Shown: piece by piece, positions 5,285 to 13,434 of the stretch | How positions within the stretch are numbered: position 1 is the stretch's first letter | Layout of the letters: each line of letters opens with the position of its first letter | Assembly (NCBI GenBank): GCA_903921945.1 | Contig: CAIXSC010000938.1 | Coordinates: forward strand, 1 to 15,254 | Source of the DNA: an uncultured Planctomycetaceae bacterium | Lineage (GTDB): Bacteria > Planctomycetota > Planctomycetia > Pirellulales > Pirellulaceae | Direction of reading: 5' to 3' | DNA: 15,254 bases | Position numbers and translations under genes: made by a program | The notes under the pieces: generated by a model | What the model was told of the DNA's origin: nothing | The model's input: only the letters and a program-made list of their open reading frames with translations | The model's database searches: none

Positions 5285-8179
5285 ATGCGACGATGGCCAA
5301 CGATGACAGCTCGAGCCTGCCTGGCATGGGCGGGCTTGGCGTGGACACTGGCTGCGGGGATGCCTGCGGGCATCCGCGCGGAAGACGGTGCCAGCCCGCC
5401 CGCGACTCAGCAGGCGAACCCAACGGGCGAAAGGCAGAGCGACAAGAAGCCGGGCGCTCAAAAGAAGGGCGAAACCAAGCCGGGTGGCCAAGGGGAGCTT
5501 CAGGAAGGCGAACCAGCTCGGGTGGGTGAGGCGATTGCGCCGATTGATAAGCGGTTCGCGGCGGCGGACGTCGCGGAGACGCCCGATTTCCAGCGGCATG
5601 TGGCGCCGTTGCTCGGACGGCTCGGCTGCAACGGACGCTCTTGCCACGGTTCGTTCCAAGGCCGAGGCGGATTCCGACTGTCGCTGTTCGGGTTCGACTT
5701 CAAGTTCGATCACGACGCCTTGGCGGCCGGTGACAAGCCGCGAATCAATCTCGCTAAGCCTGATGAGAGTTTGGTGATCACCAAGCCCACGGATGCGAAC
5801 AATCATGAAGGCGGCGAGCGTTACGCGAAGAATAGCTGGCAGCATCACGTGCTGCGAAAATGGATCGCCGAAGGCGGCAAGTTCGACGCCTCCACGGTTC
5901 AAACGCTGAAGTCGCTCGAAGTGACGCCGGCGGAAGTCGTCGCGGCGAAGGCTGGCGAGAAGGTCTCGTTCCGAGCAACGGCGGTCTGGGCGGACGGGAG
6001 CCGCGAGGACGTTACGCCGCTGTGCCGGTTCCAGTCGAATGACGATCAGATCGCGAAAATCGACGAACATGGCCACATGACGACGGGCGACGTCGGCGAC
6101 ACCCATATCGTCGTCTTCTACGACAACGCCGTGGTGCCGGTGGCGGTGATCCGGCCGGTGTCGGACAAGACGGGGACCAAGTATCCGGCCGTTGCGACGC
6201 CGACCAAAGTCGACGAGCTGATCGTCGACAAGCTGCGGAAGCTCGGTATTCTTCCGTCGGACGTCTGCACCGATGCCGAATTCCTTCGCCGGATTTCGTT
6301 GGACCTGACCGGCACGTTGCCGGCGGCCGCCGACGTCGAGGCGTTCCTGCAAGACAGTTCGCCGAACAAGCGAGTGGAAAAGATCAATGAATTGCTCGAC
6401 ACGCCGGCTTACGCCGCTTGGTGGGCGACGAAGCTGTGCGACTTCACGGGCAACAACGATCGTCAATTGAACAATGTCAACAACGTGGTGACGAACGCCG
6501 CCAGCCAGGGCTGGTACGACTGGATTTACAAGCGGATCGCCGCGAACACGCCGTACGACCAGATCGCGGAAGGGATCATTCTGGGCAGGAGCCGGTTGGC
6601 TGACCAAAGCTATACCGAGTTCTGCAAAGAGATGAGCGACCTGTATCGACCGGGTTCGGATCGTGGTTTTGCCGATTTGCCTTCGATGCCGTACTACTGG
6701 GCGCGAACGAACATGCGGCAAACCGAGGACAAGGCGATCGCTTTCGCCTACTCGTTCATGGGGGTGCGGATCCAGTGCGCCCAATGCCACAAGCATCCGT
6801 TCGACCAGTGGTCCAAGGATGACTTTGATCAGTTCAAGCAGTTCTTCGCGTATGTCCGCTACAGCCAAGCCGGGCCGAAGGACGAGATGCAGGCGATTCT
6901 GGAAAACTGCGGTTTGAAAGACCTGCGCGGCAATGATCTGCGGCGCAAATTGCCCGATCTGTTGAAAGAGGGCAAGACGGTGCCGTTCGGCGAGACGGTC
7001 GCCTCCTCGGCGGTGCAACCCAAATCGGCCGAGGCCAAAACACGCGGCAAGCCCACCGCCAAAGCCAATGCCAAAGCCGCGGAAAAGCCGGCTCTGAGCG
7101 TTAAAGCCCGGTTGCTCAACGGGGAAATGATTGAACTGACCGAATTCAAGGACGCACGCGAGCCGGTAATGGCGTGGTTGCGTTCTAAGGACAATCCGTA
7201 CTTCGCCCGCGCGTTCGTCAATCGCGTCTGGGCGACCTATTTCAATGCGGGCATCGTTGAGCCGCCCGATGACATGAGCTTGGCGAATCCGCCGCGTAAC
7301 AAAGCGCTGCTCGATTACTTGTCGGCCGGCTTTGTTGAAAAGGGCTTCGACATCAAGTGGTTGCATCGCGAAATCTGCAATAGCGCGACGTATCAGCGAA
7401 GCTGGCACGTGAATGAAACGAACGCTCAAGACGAACGGAACTTCAGCCGCGCGGTGCCGCGACGGTTGCCGGCGGAAGTCGCTGTCGACGCGTTGCAGCA
7501 AGCGGTCGCCTCCGACGCGAAAGCCTCCGAAGCGCTCGTGGCGTTGAAGGGCCGCGCGATTAGCGTACCTGGCTCGAGCGCCCAGGTGCGCGGCAACCAG
7601 GGTGGCGATCGCGGCTTCGCGCTGCAGGTCTTCGGCCGGTCGACTCGCGAGAGCAACTGCGACTGCGACCGCTCGACCGAAGCCAGCCTCTTGCAAACGG
7701 TCTACTTGCAAAACGATTCCACCGTGATCGCCGCGATCAACGGCGGCCGTGATAGCTGGATCGAGCAACTGACGAAGCAGGCGAAGGCCGCGGTCGCGGA
7801 CGAGAGTGCGAGCGCGGAGCGCAAACAGGCTGACGCGAAAGCCGAGGCGAAAGCGGAACTCGCGAAGCTCCAGACCCGCCTGAAGGGACTCGAAAAACGC
7901 AAACTCGAAGCCCAGATGGATCGCGTGAAGGAACGGATCGCGATGCTGGAGAAGCAACTGAAGGAAGCGAGCGAACCGAAGCCGGCCGCGGCGACCGTGA
8001 AACTCGATCCGGCCACCATCGCGCGACAAGCCTATCTGCGGACGCTTAGCCGTTACCCGACCGAAGAGGAAACGGCGCGGAGCATCGAGTACATCACCAC
8101 TTCCAGCGACCCGTTGGAAGGCGCCAAGGGCCTGCTGTGGGCCTTGGTGAACACCAAGGAATTCATCGTCAACCACTAA
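5285..8179 (+). CDS. DUF1549/DUF1553 protein (planctomycete PSD1-type) with cytochrome-like CxxCH motif and Ig-like domain
   Basis: This 964-residue exported protein has the domain order typical of planctomycete PSD1-family proteins. A signal peptide (about 1-32) and a Lys/Gly/Pro linker lead to a cytochrome-like segment with a C-X4-C-H site (C115, C120, H121) in RLGCNGRSCHGS. A bacterial Ig-like (Big_2) domain spans about 208-292 (EVTPAEVVAAKAGEKVSFRA). DUF1549 runs from about 305 to 515 and contains C498-AQ-C501-H502 in CAQCHKHPFDQW, which could bind heme c. DUF1553 runs from about 637 to the end (NPYFARAFVNRVWATYF). A highly charged, probably coiled-coil insert lies near residues 838-902. 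GGAG sits 9 bases before ATG 5285. These proteins occur with DUF1501 partners, as here 90 bp downstream; a role in handling complex substrates or electron transfer is often suggested but unproven. Confidence 0.93.
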   Translation: MRRWPTMTARACLAWAGLAWTLAAGMPAGIRAEDGASPPATQQANPTGERQSDKKPGAQKKGETKPGGQGELQEGEPARVGEAIAPIDKRFAAADVAETPDFQRHVAPLLGRLGCNGRSCHGSFQGRGGFRLSLFGFDFKFDHDALAAGDKPRINLAKPDESLVITKPTDANNHEGGERYAKNSWQHHVLRKWIAEGGKFDASTVQTLKSLEVTPAEVVAAKAGEKVSFRATAVWADGSREDVTPLCRFQSNDDQIAKIDEHGHMTTGDVGDTHIVVFYDNAVVPVAVIRPVSDKTGTKYPAVATPTKVDELIVDKLRKLGILPSDVCTDAEFLRRISLDLTGTLPAAADVEAFLQDSSPNKRVEKINELLDTPAYAAWWATKLCDFTGNNDRQLNNVNNVVTNAASQGWYDWIYKRIAANTPYDQIAEGIILGRSRLADQSYTEFCKEMSDLYRPGSDRGFADLPSMPYYWARTNMRQTEDKAIAFAYSFMGVRIQCAQCHKHPFDQWSKDDFDQFKQFFAYVRYSQAGPKDEMQAILENCGLKDLRGNDLRRKLPDLLKEGKTVPFGETVASSAVQPKSAEAKTRGKPTAKANAKAAEKPALSVKARLLNGEMIELTEFKDAREPVMAWLRSKDNPYFARAFVNRVWATYFNAGIVEPPDDMSLANPPRNKALLDYLSAGFVEKGFDIKWLHREICNSATYQRSWHVNETNAQDERNFSRAVPRRLPAEVAVDALQQAVASDAKASEALVALKGRAISVPGSSAQVRGNQGGDRGFALQVFGRSTRESNCDCDRSTEASLLQTVYLQNDSTVIAAINGGRDSWIEQLTKQAKAAVADESASAERKQADAKAEAKAELAKLQTRLKGLEKRKLEAQMDRVKERIAMLEKQLKEASEPKPAAATVKLDPATIARQAYLRTLSRYPTEEETARSIEYITTSSDPLEGAKGLLWALVNTKEFIVNH

Positions 8180-8269
8180 CCGATCCGTGGGCGACGACGA
8201 GCTGCTATTGAATTTCGATCTTAACCTGATTCAAAACATTGTCACTTTTTCCTGTGGAGCATTTTGCAA

Positions 8270-9571
8270 ATGGCGATTTCCTTGACGTGTGACGGCCTGC
8301 GGCGGCGGGATTTTCTCCGAGTAGGCGCGATCGGCTCGACCCTGTCGCTCGCGAGCTATCTGCGGATGGCCGAGGCCGGTGAAGTAAAGGCGGGCAAGGC
8401 CAAAGCGTGCATTTTCGTCAATCTGGGCGGTGGTCCGTCGCACATGGACTCGTTCGACCTGAAGCCGAACGCGCCGGCCGAGTACCGCGGCACGTTCAAT
8501 CCGATCAAGACGAATGTCGAAGGCATCGAGATCAGCGAGCATCTGCCGAAGCTGGCGACCTGCGCGGACAAATTCGCGATCCTCCGAGGCGTCTCGCACA
8601 CGTTGGCGGCGCACGAACTGGGCACGATTTACGTCAACAGCGGCAACCGGCCGTTGCCGTCGCTCGAGTATCCGAGCTACGGCGCGGTGGTCACGAAAGA
8701 GCTCGAAGCACCCAAAGAACTGCCGCCGTTCGTGGCGGTGCCGAACAGCCCGCAGCGCGCTGGCTTCCTCGGAGTTCAATACGCGCCGCTGAACACGAAT
8801 GCCACGCCGCAAGCGGGCAAGCCGTTCACGGTCCGGGGCGTCGCGTTGGGCAACGGCCTAACGATCAACGAAGTTGAGCGCCGCCAGAACTTGCTGCAAG
8901 ATCTGGACAAGACGTTCGCCTCGGTGGAACGCGATAGCCAACTGCTGTCGGGACTCGACCGCTTCAGCGAACAGGCGTACGCGATCATCACCTCGAAGCG
9001 GGCTCGCGAGGCGTTCGACATCAGCAAGGAATCGCCGAAGTTCGCCGAACCGTTCGGTTCCGATGCGTTCGGCCAAAGCTGCTTGCTGGCGACGCGGCTT
9101 GTCGAGTCGGGTGTGCGGTTTGTCAGCGTTTCTCTGGGCGGCTGGGATACGCACCAGGACAACTTCACCAAGCTCAAGACCAAGCAGTTGCCCACGCTGG
9201 ACGTTGGCTTGGCGGCGTTGCTGAACGGGCTGGCCGCGAAGGGACTGCTGGAATCGACCGCCGTGATGGTGACGGGTGAATTCGGGCGCACACCGAAGAT
9301 CAATTCGCGGAGCGCCGAAGGCGGTCGCGACCACTATCCGCGATGCATGTTCATGCTGATGGCGGGTGGCTCGGTGCGGGGCGGCCAAGTCATCGGCGAG
9401 AGCGATGACAAGGCGACCGGACCGGCTCACGAAGGCATGTCGCCCAACGATGTCGCCGCGTCGCTGTACCACAACCTGGGCATCGACCACACGAAGGAAT
9501 ACCACACCAACACCGGCCGGCCGATCATGATCGTGCGCGACGGTAACGTGATCCAAAAGCTGTTCGCCTAG
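8270..9571 (+). CDS. DUF1501 protein, Tat-exported, alkaline-phosphatase-like fold
   Basis: This 433-residue protein is the usual partner of DUF1549/DUF1553 proteins. The N-terminus carries a Tat motif (R12-R13-D-F-L16) and a hydrophobic stretch. The DUF1501 family is related to the alkaline phosphatase superfamily, and the matching signatures are present: GGGPSHMDSFD (H58), GGWDTH (D293, H295) and TGEFGRTP (E337, R340), with a later GGRDHYP. Activity has not been established for this family as far as I know. ATG 8270 is preferred because GGAG lies 10 bases upstream; the TTG six bases earlier would be too close to it. It is followed 58 bp later by a small exported protein, and the three genes probably share a transcript. 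Confidence 0.93.
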   Translation: MAISLTCDGLRRRDFLRVGAIGSTLSLASYLRMAEAGEVKAGKAKACIFVNLGGGPSHMDSFDLKPNAPAEYRGTFNPIKTNVEGIEISEHLPKLATCADKFAILRGVSHTLAAHELGTIYVNSGNRPLPSLEYPSYGAVVTKELEAPKELPPFVAVPNSPQRAGFLGVQYAPLNTNATPQAGKPFTVRGVALGNGLTINEVERRQNLLQDLDKTFASVERDSQLLSGLDRFSEQAYAIITSKRAREAFDISKESPKFAEPFGSDAFGQSCLLATRLVESGVRFVSVSLGGWDTHQDNFTKLKTKQLPTLDVGLAALLNGLAAKGLLESTAVMVTGEFGRTPKINSRSAEGGRDHYPRCMFMLMAGGSVRGGQVIGESDDKATGPAHEGMSPNDVAASLYHNLGIDHTKEYHTNTGRPIMIVRDGNVIQKLFA

Positions 9572-9629
9572 TTCGTCCCGTATGCCTGGTTCTCGAGGTT
9601 CGCTCGTCTCTTTTCATGGAGTCGCTTTG

Positions 9630-10139
9630 ATGAAGAAGTTCGTTCACATGGCTGCCGCGGTGGTGTTGGCGGCGTTGATCGCGGTTCCCGTGGTCGCTCA
9701 GGAAAAGAAGGGGAAGAAAAACGCCAAGGGCGGCGCCCCGGCCGCGATTGCCGCCGTCGAGAAGAAGCTGGAAGGACTTGATCTGACCGCCGAGCAGAAG
9801 ACGAAGATCAAGGACTTGGCCACCGAGTACGCCGGCAAGATGGCCGACCCGCAGAAGACGGTCAACTCGCTGATGACCGCCGAGGTCCGCAAGGCCAAGA
9901 AGGAAGCGTCCGACAAGGCGAAGGCGGAAGGCAAGAAGGGCAAGGAGGCGAAGGCCGCCGTCGATGCCGCTGGCAATCTGTCGGCTGACGACAAGGCCAA
10001 GCTCGATGCCGCCCAGAAGGAACTCGCCACGATCGCCGCTGGCTTCCAAAAGGCTGTCGGCGAAGTGTTGACGGCCGAGCAGAAGACCAAAGCGGGGCTC
10101 GACGCGCCCGCGAAGGGCAAGAAGAAGAAGGACAGCTAG
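9630..10139 (+). CDS. Small periplasmic LTxxQ-motif helical protein
   Basis: This 169-residue exported protein has a clear signal peptide (KKFVHMAAAVVLAALIAV, cleavage after VVA at residue 23) and is otherwise helical and rich in Lys and Ala. It contains two LTAEQKTK motifs, at residues 52-59 and 147-154, recalling the LTxxQ motif of Spy/CpxP-type periplasmic proteins, which act as chaperones or stress sensors. The motifs are short, so family membership is tentative. ATG 9630 is chosen because GGAG lies about 9 bases before it and it gives a clean signal peptide; an in-frame ATG at 9582 would add 16 residues without one. It is the last gene before a strong terminator, so it likely ends the transcript containing the DUF1549 and DUF1501 genes. 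Confidence 0.85.
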   Translation: MKKFVHMAAAVVLAALIAVPVVAQEKKGKKNAKGGAPAAIAAVEKKLEGLDLTAEQKTKIKDLATEYAGKMADPQKTVNSLMTAEVRKAKKEASDKAKAEGKKGKEAKAAVDAAGNLSADDKAKLDAAQKELATIAAGFQKAVGEVLTAEQKTKAGLDAPAKGKKKKDS

Positions 10140-10187
10140 TTCGAACGTGTAAACACGGCGCGAAGTTTTCGCGGCTTCGACTCGAAC

Positions 10188-10227
10188 AGGCGGACGTCTC
10201 ATTGCCATGAGGCGTCCGCCTTGTTTT
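10188..10227 (+). terminator. Rho-independent terminator after the LTxxQ-protein gene
   Basis: Bases 10188-10201 (AGGCGGACGTCTCA) pair with 10208-10221 (TGAGGCGTCCGCCT) over 14 pairs including one G-U, with a 6-base loop (TTGCCA), followed by TGTTTT. It begins 48 bases after the stop of the LTxxQ-protein gene, marking the end of that transcript. It also covers an upstream in-frame ATG (10207) of the following phosphatase gene, arguing against that start. Confidence 0.85.
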
Positions 10228-10265
10228 ATTGGCGTCCGCCGAACGCGTTCTTCCCGCGGTTCATC

Positions 10266-10270
10266 AAGGA
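10266..10270 (+). promoter_or_regulatory. Ribosome binding site that decides the phosphatase start
   Basis: AAGGA, 8 bases before ATG 10279. The upstream in-frame ATG at 10207 lies in the loop edge of the terminator hairpin and has no such site. Confidence 0.7.
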
Positions 10271-10278
10271 ACGGATCG

Positions 10279-12138
10279 ATGCACTCCCACTCGCGGCCTC
10301 AGCCGATTTCCCGCCACGCCCTGAAACTGCCAGTCCGACAACCGGCCGTGAAACTCGTCAACCCTGCAACAAGGCGGCTCGCCGGTTTCATGGTGGCGAA
10401 GGTCGCATGGTTGGCGCCGATCCTGTCGACGCTCGCCGTGTCGAGTTTGGCCTTGTCGAGTTTGGCGGCGCGAACTGTGGCCGCGGAGGAGCGAATCGCG
10501 TTGTCGTCGGCTGGTCCACGATTGGTGGTGATCGTGAGCGTGGATCAGTTGAGTTACGAGTACTTGGAGCGGTTTCGCGCGGGGTTTCGGGCGGGCGATT
10601 TTTTTCGGCAAGTCGAGGCGCGGGGCGCGTGGTACAGCCAGGCGCATCATCGGCATGCTTTCACGGTGACGGCGCCGGGCCATGCCGTGCTGATGACCGG
10701 CTCGTACCCTCATCGCAACGGCATCTTGGGGAATGATTGGTACAACCGCCAAACGGGCAAGATGGGATACTGCGTTGAAGACAGTGGATTCCCGATCGTC
10801 GGCACGCCGGCGGGGTCCGCCGAATTGAAAGGCGTATCGCCGAGGTCGCTCACCGCCGAGACGCTTGGCGATGTGCTCAAGCGCACCTCGGGCGGGAAAG
10901 CCAAGGTGTTTGGCGTGACGCTGAAGGATCGCGCCGCGGTGTTGATGACGGGCGCCAAAGCCGACGGCGCGTATTGGTTCGATAGCAAGTCCGGTTGTTG
11001 GGTGACGAGCCGTTATTATCGCGAGTCGCTCCCTGAATACGTGCGGGAGTTGAACGCGGCTGGTGTCGCGGAACGGTACGCGGGCCGTGTGTGGGAGCTT
11101 TCCCGGGACGCGGGCGGCTATCGGGTCAACTATCCCGACGACAGCCTTTTTGAAGGGGACTACGAGAAGCTGGGACGCGGTTTCCCGCATACGCTTGCGG
11201 CGGATGAGCCGGCCCGCTTGCGAAAGCAGATCGCGACGACGCCGTTTGGCAACGACTTGGCATTGGAGTTGGCGGAGCGGATCTTGCTGCAGGAGCAACT
11301 GGGTAAAGATGACGTTTGCGATCTGCTGGCGGTTGGCTTTTCTTCGAACGACTACGTGGGCCACACCTTCGGCCCGCACAGTCTCGAAGTCGAGGACATG
11401 ACGTATCGCACCGACGCGCAGCTCGCGCGGCTCGTCCAGTTGCTCGACGAACAGGTCGGGGCCGATCAATGGACGCTGGCGCTGTCAGCCGATCATGCGG
11501 TCGCGCCGATTCCCGAATACGCGGCTTCGATCGGGTTGCCGGCGAAACGCAATCCGCTGGGCGACATCGTCAAGTTCCGGGCACGGCTGGAAGAGCGGCT
11601 TGTCGACAAGTTTGGCATGTCGCCGAGCGGCAAAACGTATGTCGAGAGCATGGACGGCGCGCAATTATTTCTGCGGGCGGGTGATGTGGGAGCGCGCGGG
11701 GCCGAGTTTCGCCGCGAGGTCCAAGCCTTCCTCCGCGCGGAACCTGGGTTGGCGATTGTGTTGACCCGCGAGGATCTGCTCGACCCGAACGGTCCGACGA
11801 TCGAGATTCCCGCCGATCTGCGGAAGCTCGTTCCGCCGGGCTCGACACCCCGGGATCAGTTTTTGAAGGCGTTCCATCCGCAGCTCAGCGGCGACCTGCT
11901 GTTCGCATTCAGGCCGTACAGTTGGCAGGGAACGACGAAAGCGACGCACGGTTCGCCCTGGATCTACGACACGCATGTGCCGGTGCTTTGGTTGGGCAAG
12001 GGAGTGAAGCAGGTCCGCGTGGATCGGCCGATCAGTCCGGCCGCGATCGGGGTCACTTTCGCGCGGATGCTCGGCGTTCCCACCCCCGCGCAGAACGAGG
12101 AACAGCCGCTTGAAGAGCTGTTAGGCGAGGCAAGATAA
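10279..12138 (+). CDS. PafA-like alkaline phosphatase (phosphate monoesterase, alkaline phosphatase superfamily)
   Basis: This 619-residue exported hydrolase should release phosphate from phosphomonoesters using two zinc ions. The catalytic set matches PafA of Elizabethkingia in order and spacing: metal ligand D89 (VSVDQLSYEYL), nucleophile T131 before APGHA, N152 exactly 21 residues later, K216 and R218 in LKDRA, D358/H362 in SSNDYVGH, D405/H406 in SADHA (47 residues after D358, as in PafA) and H557 in ATHGSPW. A hydrophobic export signal lies at about residues 38-62. ATG 10279 is chosen because AAGGA lies 8 bases upstream; an in-frame ATG at 10207 falls inside the terminator, and ATG 10390 is a possible shorter alternative that would start right at the signal peptide. 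It is probably the first gene of a new transcript. No phosphate-regulation site was recognised. Confidence 0.9.
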   Translation: MHSHSRPQPISRHALKLPVRQPAVKLVNPATRRLAGFMVAKVAWLAPILSTLAVSSLALSSLAARTVAAEERIALSSAGPRLVVIVSVDQLSYEYLERFRAGFRAGDFFRQVEARGAWYSQAHHRHAFTVTAPGHAVLMTGSYPHRNGILGNDWYNRQTGKMGYCVEDSGFPIVGTPAGSAELKGVSPRSLTAETLGDVLKRTSGGKAKVFGVTLKDRAAVLMTGAKADGAYWFDSKSGCWVTSRYYRESLPEYVRELNAAGVAERYAGRVWELSRDAGGYRVNYPDDSLFEGDYEKLGRGFPHTLAADEPARLRKQIATTPFGNDLALELAERILLQEQLGKDDVCDLLAVGFSSNDYVGHTFGPHSLEVEDMTYRTDAQLARLVQLLDEQVGADQWTLALSADHAVAPIPEYAASIGLPAKRNPLGDIVKFRARLEERLVDKFGMSPSGKTYVESMDGAQLFLRAGDVGARGAEFRREVQAFLRAEPGLAIVLTREDLLDPNGPTIEIPADLRKLVPPGSTPRDQFLKAFHPQLSGDLLFAFRPYSWQGTTKATHGSPWIYDTHVPVLWLGKGVKQVRVDRPISPAAIGVTFARMLGVPTPAQNEEQPLEELLGEAR

Positions 12139-12194
12139 GCGGCCCAGTCGGCCCGGCCGGAAAAATCCGCACCGTTGAAATCCGCGATTCCGAT

Positions 12195-12235
12195 GAAGAG
12201 TAAGCGGCGGCTGGCTGCAGCGCTGCGAACTCTTC
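12195..12235 (+). other. Inverted repeat between phosphatase and secreted-protein genes
   Basis: GAAGAGT (12195-12201) and ACTCTTC (12229-12235) are perfect complements, and inside them GCGGC and GCTGC can pair with one G-U, giving a two-part stem around a GC-rich loop. It is followed by CTCTATTT rather than a T-run, so it is a weak terminator candidate or a leader structure of the next gene. Confidence 0.4.
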
Positions 12236-12262
12236 CTCTATTTGAAGCGGATTTCTCGGCCC

Positions 12263-13270
12263 ATGCGACTTCACTCCATTTTGCGGCGATTGGCGTTGGG
12301 TTTGGTGTGCTCTGGCGGATTGTGGGCGGCGGAACCGGCATCGGCGCTCCCGCCACTCGTGCCAGGCACTGGCCAGAAGGTCGTCCAGGTTGGCGACGAC
12401 TTCGAGGACGCGAAATGGGAGTACTACCCCAATCTGCCGAAGAGCGCGGAGAACATCAACGAGGAGCAGTATCTGCCGGGCGGCTACGCCAAGAATGGGC
12501 GTTGGTACGAGGGCATCATGCGGGGCACGCCCGATGTCGTGAAACGCGTGCCGACACCGGAAAACGGCTTGGCGGATAGCCAAGGCTCGCTGTTGTTGCG
12601 GTCGGTCTTCACGGGGATCACCGGCCGGCCGTCGTACAACATGCAGCAGGACGACTTCATCTGCGACATCAGCGAACGACTCGGCGGTTCCATTCCTGTC
12701 GCGCAGCAGCCGAACTTCGTGGTTCGTGTCTTCCTGCCGCCGGTGTCGAAGTGGGAGCGGCGTTCGGGACCGCATTTCGCCATCCGCGCCGCCGTCGATA
12801 CGCACACCTGGGAACACGAAAAGGGCGGCCGCTACTGGGGCCGCGAGCTCTACTACCCGGGCTTCTTCTTGGAATTCGAAACCAAGGAATCGAACGGACT
12901 TGGCTACGACACGGCCTACATTCGCATCCGCGCGAACGAGCAGGGCCAAGACTACCGGGGACCGCAGATCACCAAGACCGGCTGGTGGACGTTTGGCATG
13001 TCGTTCACGGCCGACAGTAAAGTTCACTTCTACTGCCACGAGGGAATCGGCGATCTGACCGCCGCGGACAAGGTCGCGACGCACAATCCGTACGGCTTCC
13101 GCTGTGAACGGTTCAAGACGTTCTTCTTCAATGTCTGCAGCGCCGACGACGGCCGCACTTGGTCGACGCCCGTCATCATCGACGATCCCACGCTGTACTT
13201 CAGCCCGTTGGAGCTCGCCCGCGCCCCGCGTAGCAGCACGCCCGCGCCCACAACCTCGCGGTTGCGATAG
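12263..13270 (+). CDS. Secreted protein of unknown function, probably beta-rich
   Basis: I do not recognise a named family. The 335-residue product has an Arg-containing signal peptide (MRLHSILRRLALGLVCSGG) with likely cleavage after ASA at residue 28. The mature part starts with QVGDDFEDAKWEYYPN, a DDFED..W opening often seen at the first strand of carbohydrate-binding beta-sandwich (LamG/concanavalin-like) domains, and is rich in aromatic residues with alternating patterns such as YYPGFFLEFETKES, TAYIRIRA and TGWWTFGMSF, consistent with a beta-sandwich. Three Cys pairs may exist (ICD, FYCHEG, FRCERF, NVCSADD). ATG 12263 is chosen for the signal peptide; a TTG at 12242 would add seven residues, and neither start has a convincing ribosome binding site. 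The fold assignment is an inference from sequence texture. Confidence 0.75.
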   Translation: MRLHSILRRLALGLVCSGGLWAAEPASALPPLVPGTGQKVVQVGDDFEDAKWEYYPNLPKSAENINEEQYLPGGYAKNGRWYEGIMRGTPDVVKRVPTPENGLADSQGSLLLRSVFTGITGRPSYNMQQDDFICDISERLGGSIPVAQQPNFVVRVFLPPVSKWERRSGPHFAIRAAVDTHTWEHEKGGRYWGRELYYPGFFLEFETKESNGLGYDTAYIRIRANEQGQDYRGPQITKTGWWTFGMSFTADSKVHFYCHEGIGDLTAADKVATHNPYGFRCERFKTFFFNVCSADDGRTWSTPVIIDDPTLYFSPLELARAPRSSTPAPTTSRLR

Positions 13271-13434
13271 TCGCGCCGATTCGGCGACAGCGACGGGCGG
13301 TTGGCGGGCCGACGGGGTTCGCGGTGCGAATTCGCCATCAACAGGGCCGGTTGTCGAGGCGCGGTTGGGATGGCACACTGCTCGTTTGATGGGGCGGGCC
13401 TTAGACGTGAACTTCCAGGCAAGGAATCCAGCGT

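Noticed and set aside
5258..8176. A 972-codon antisense open frame covering the DUF1549/DUF1553 gene
   Set aside because: Its product is Arg/Leu/His-rich with no recognisable domain, and it mirrors the strongly supported sense gene; long antisense frames are expected in GC-rich genes with GC-rich third positions.
13371..13386. TGGCAC resembling a sigma-54 -24 element before the epimerase gene
   Set aside because: The -12 element reads TCGTT instead of TTGCT and lacks the required GC pair.
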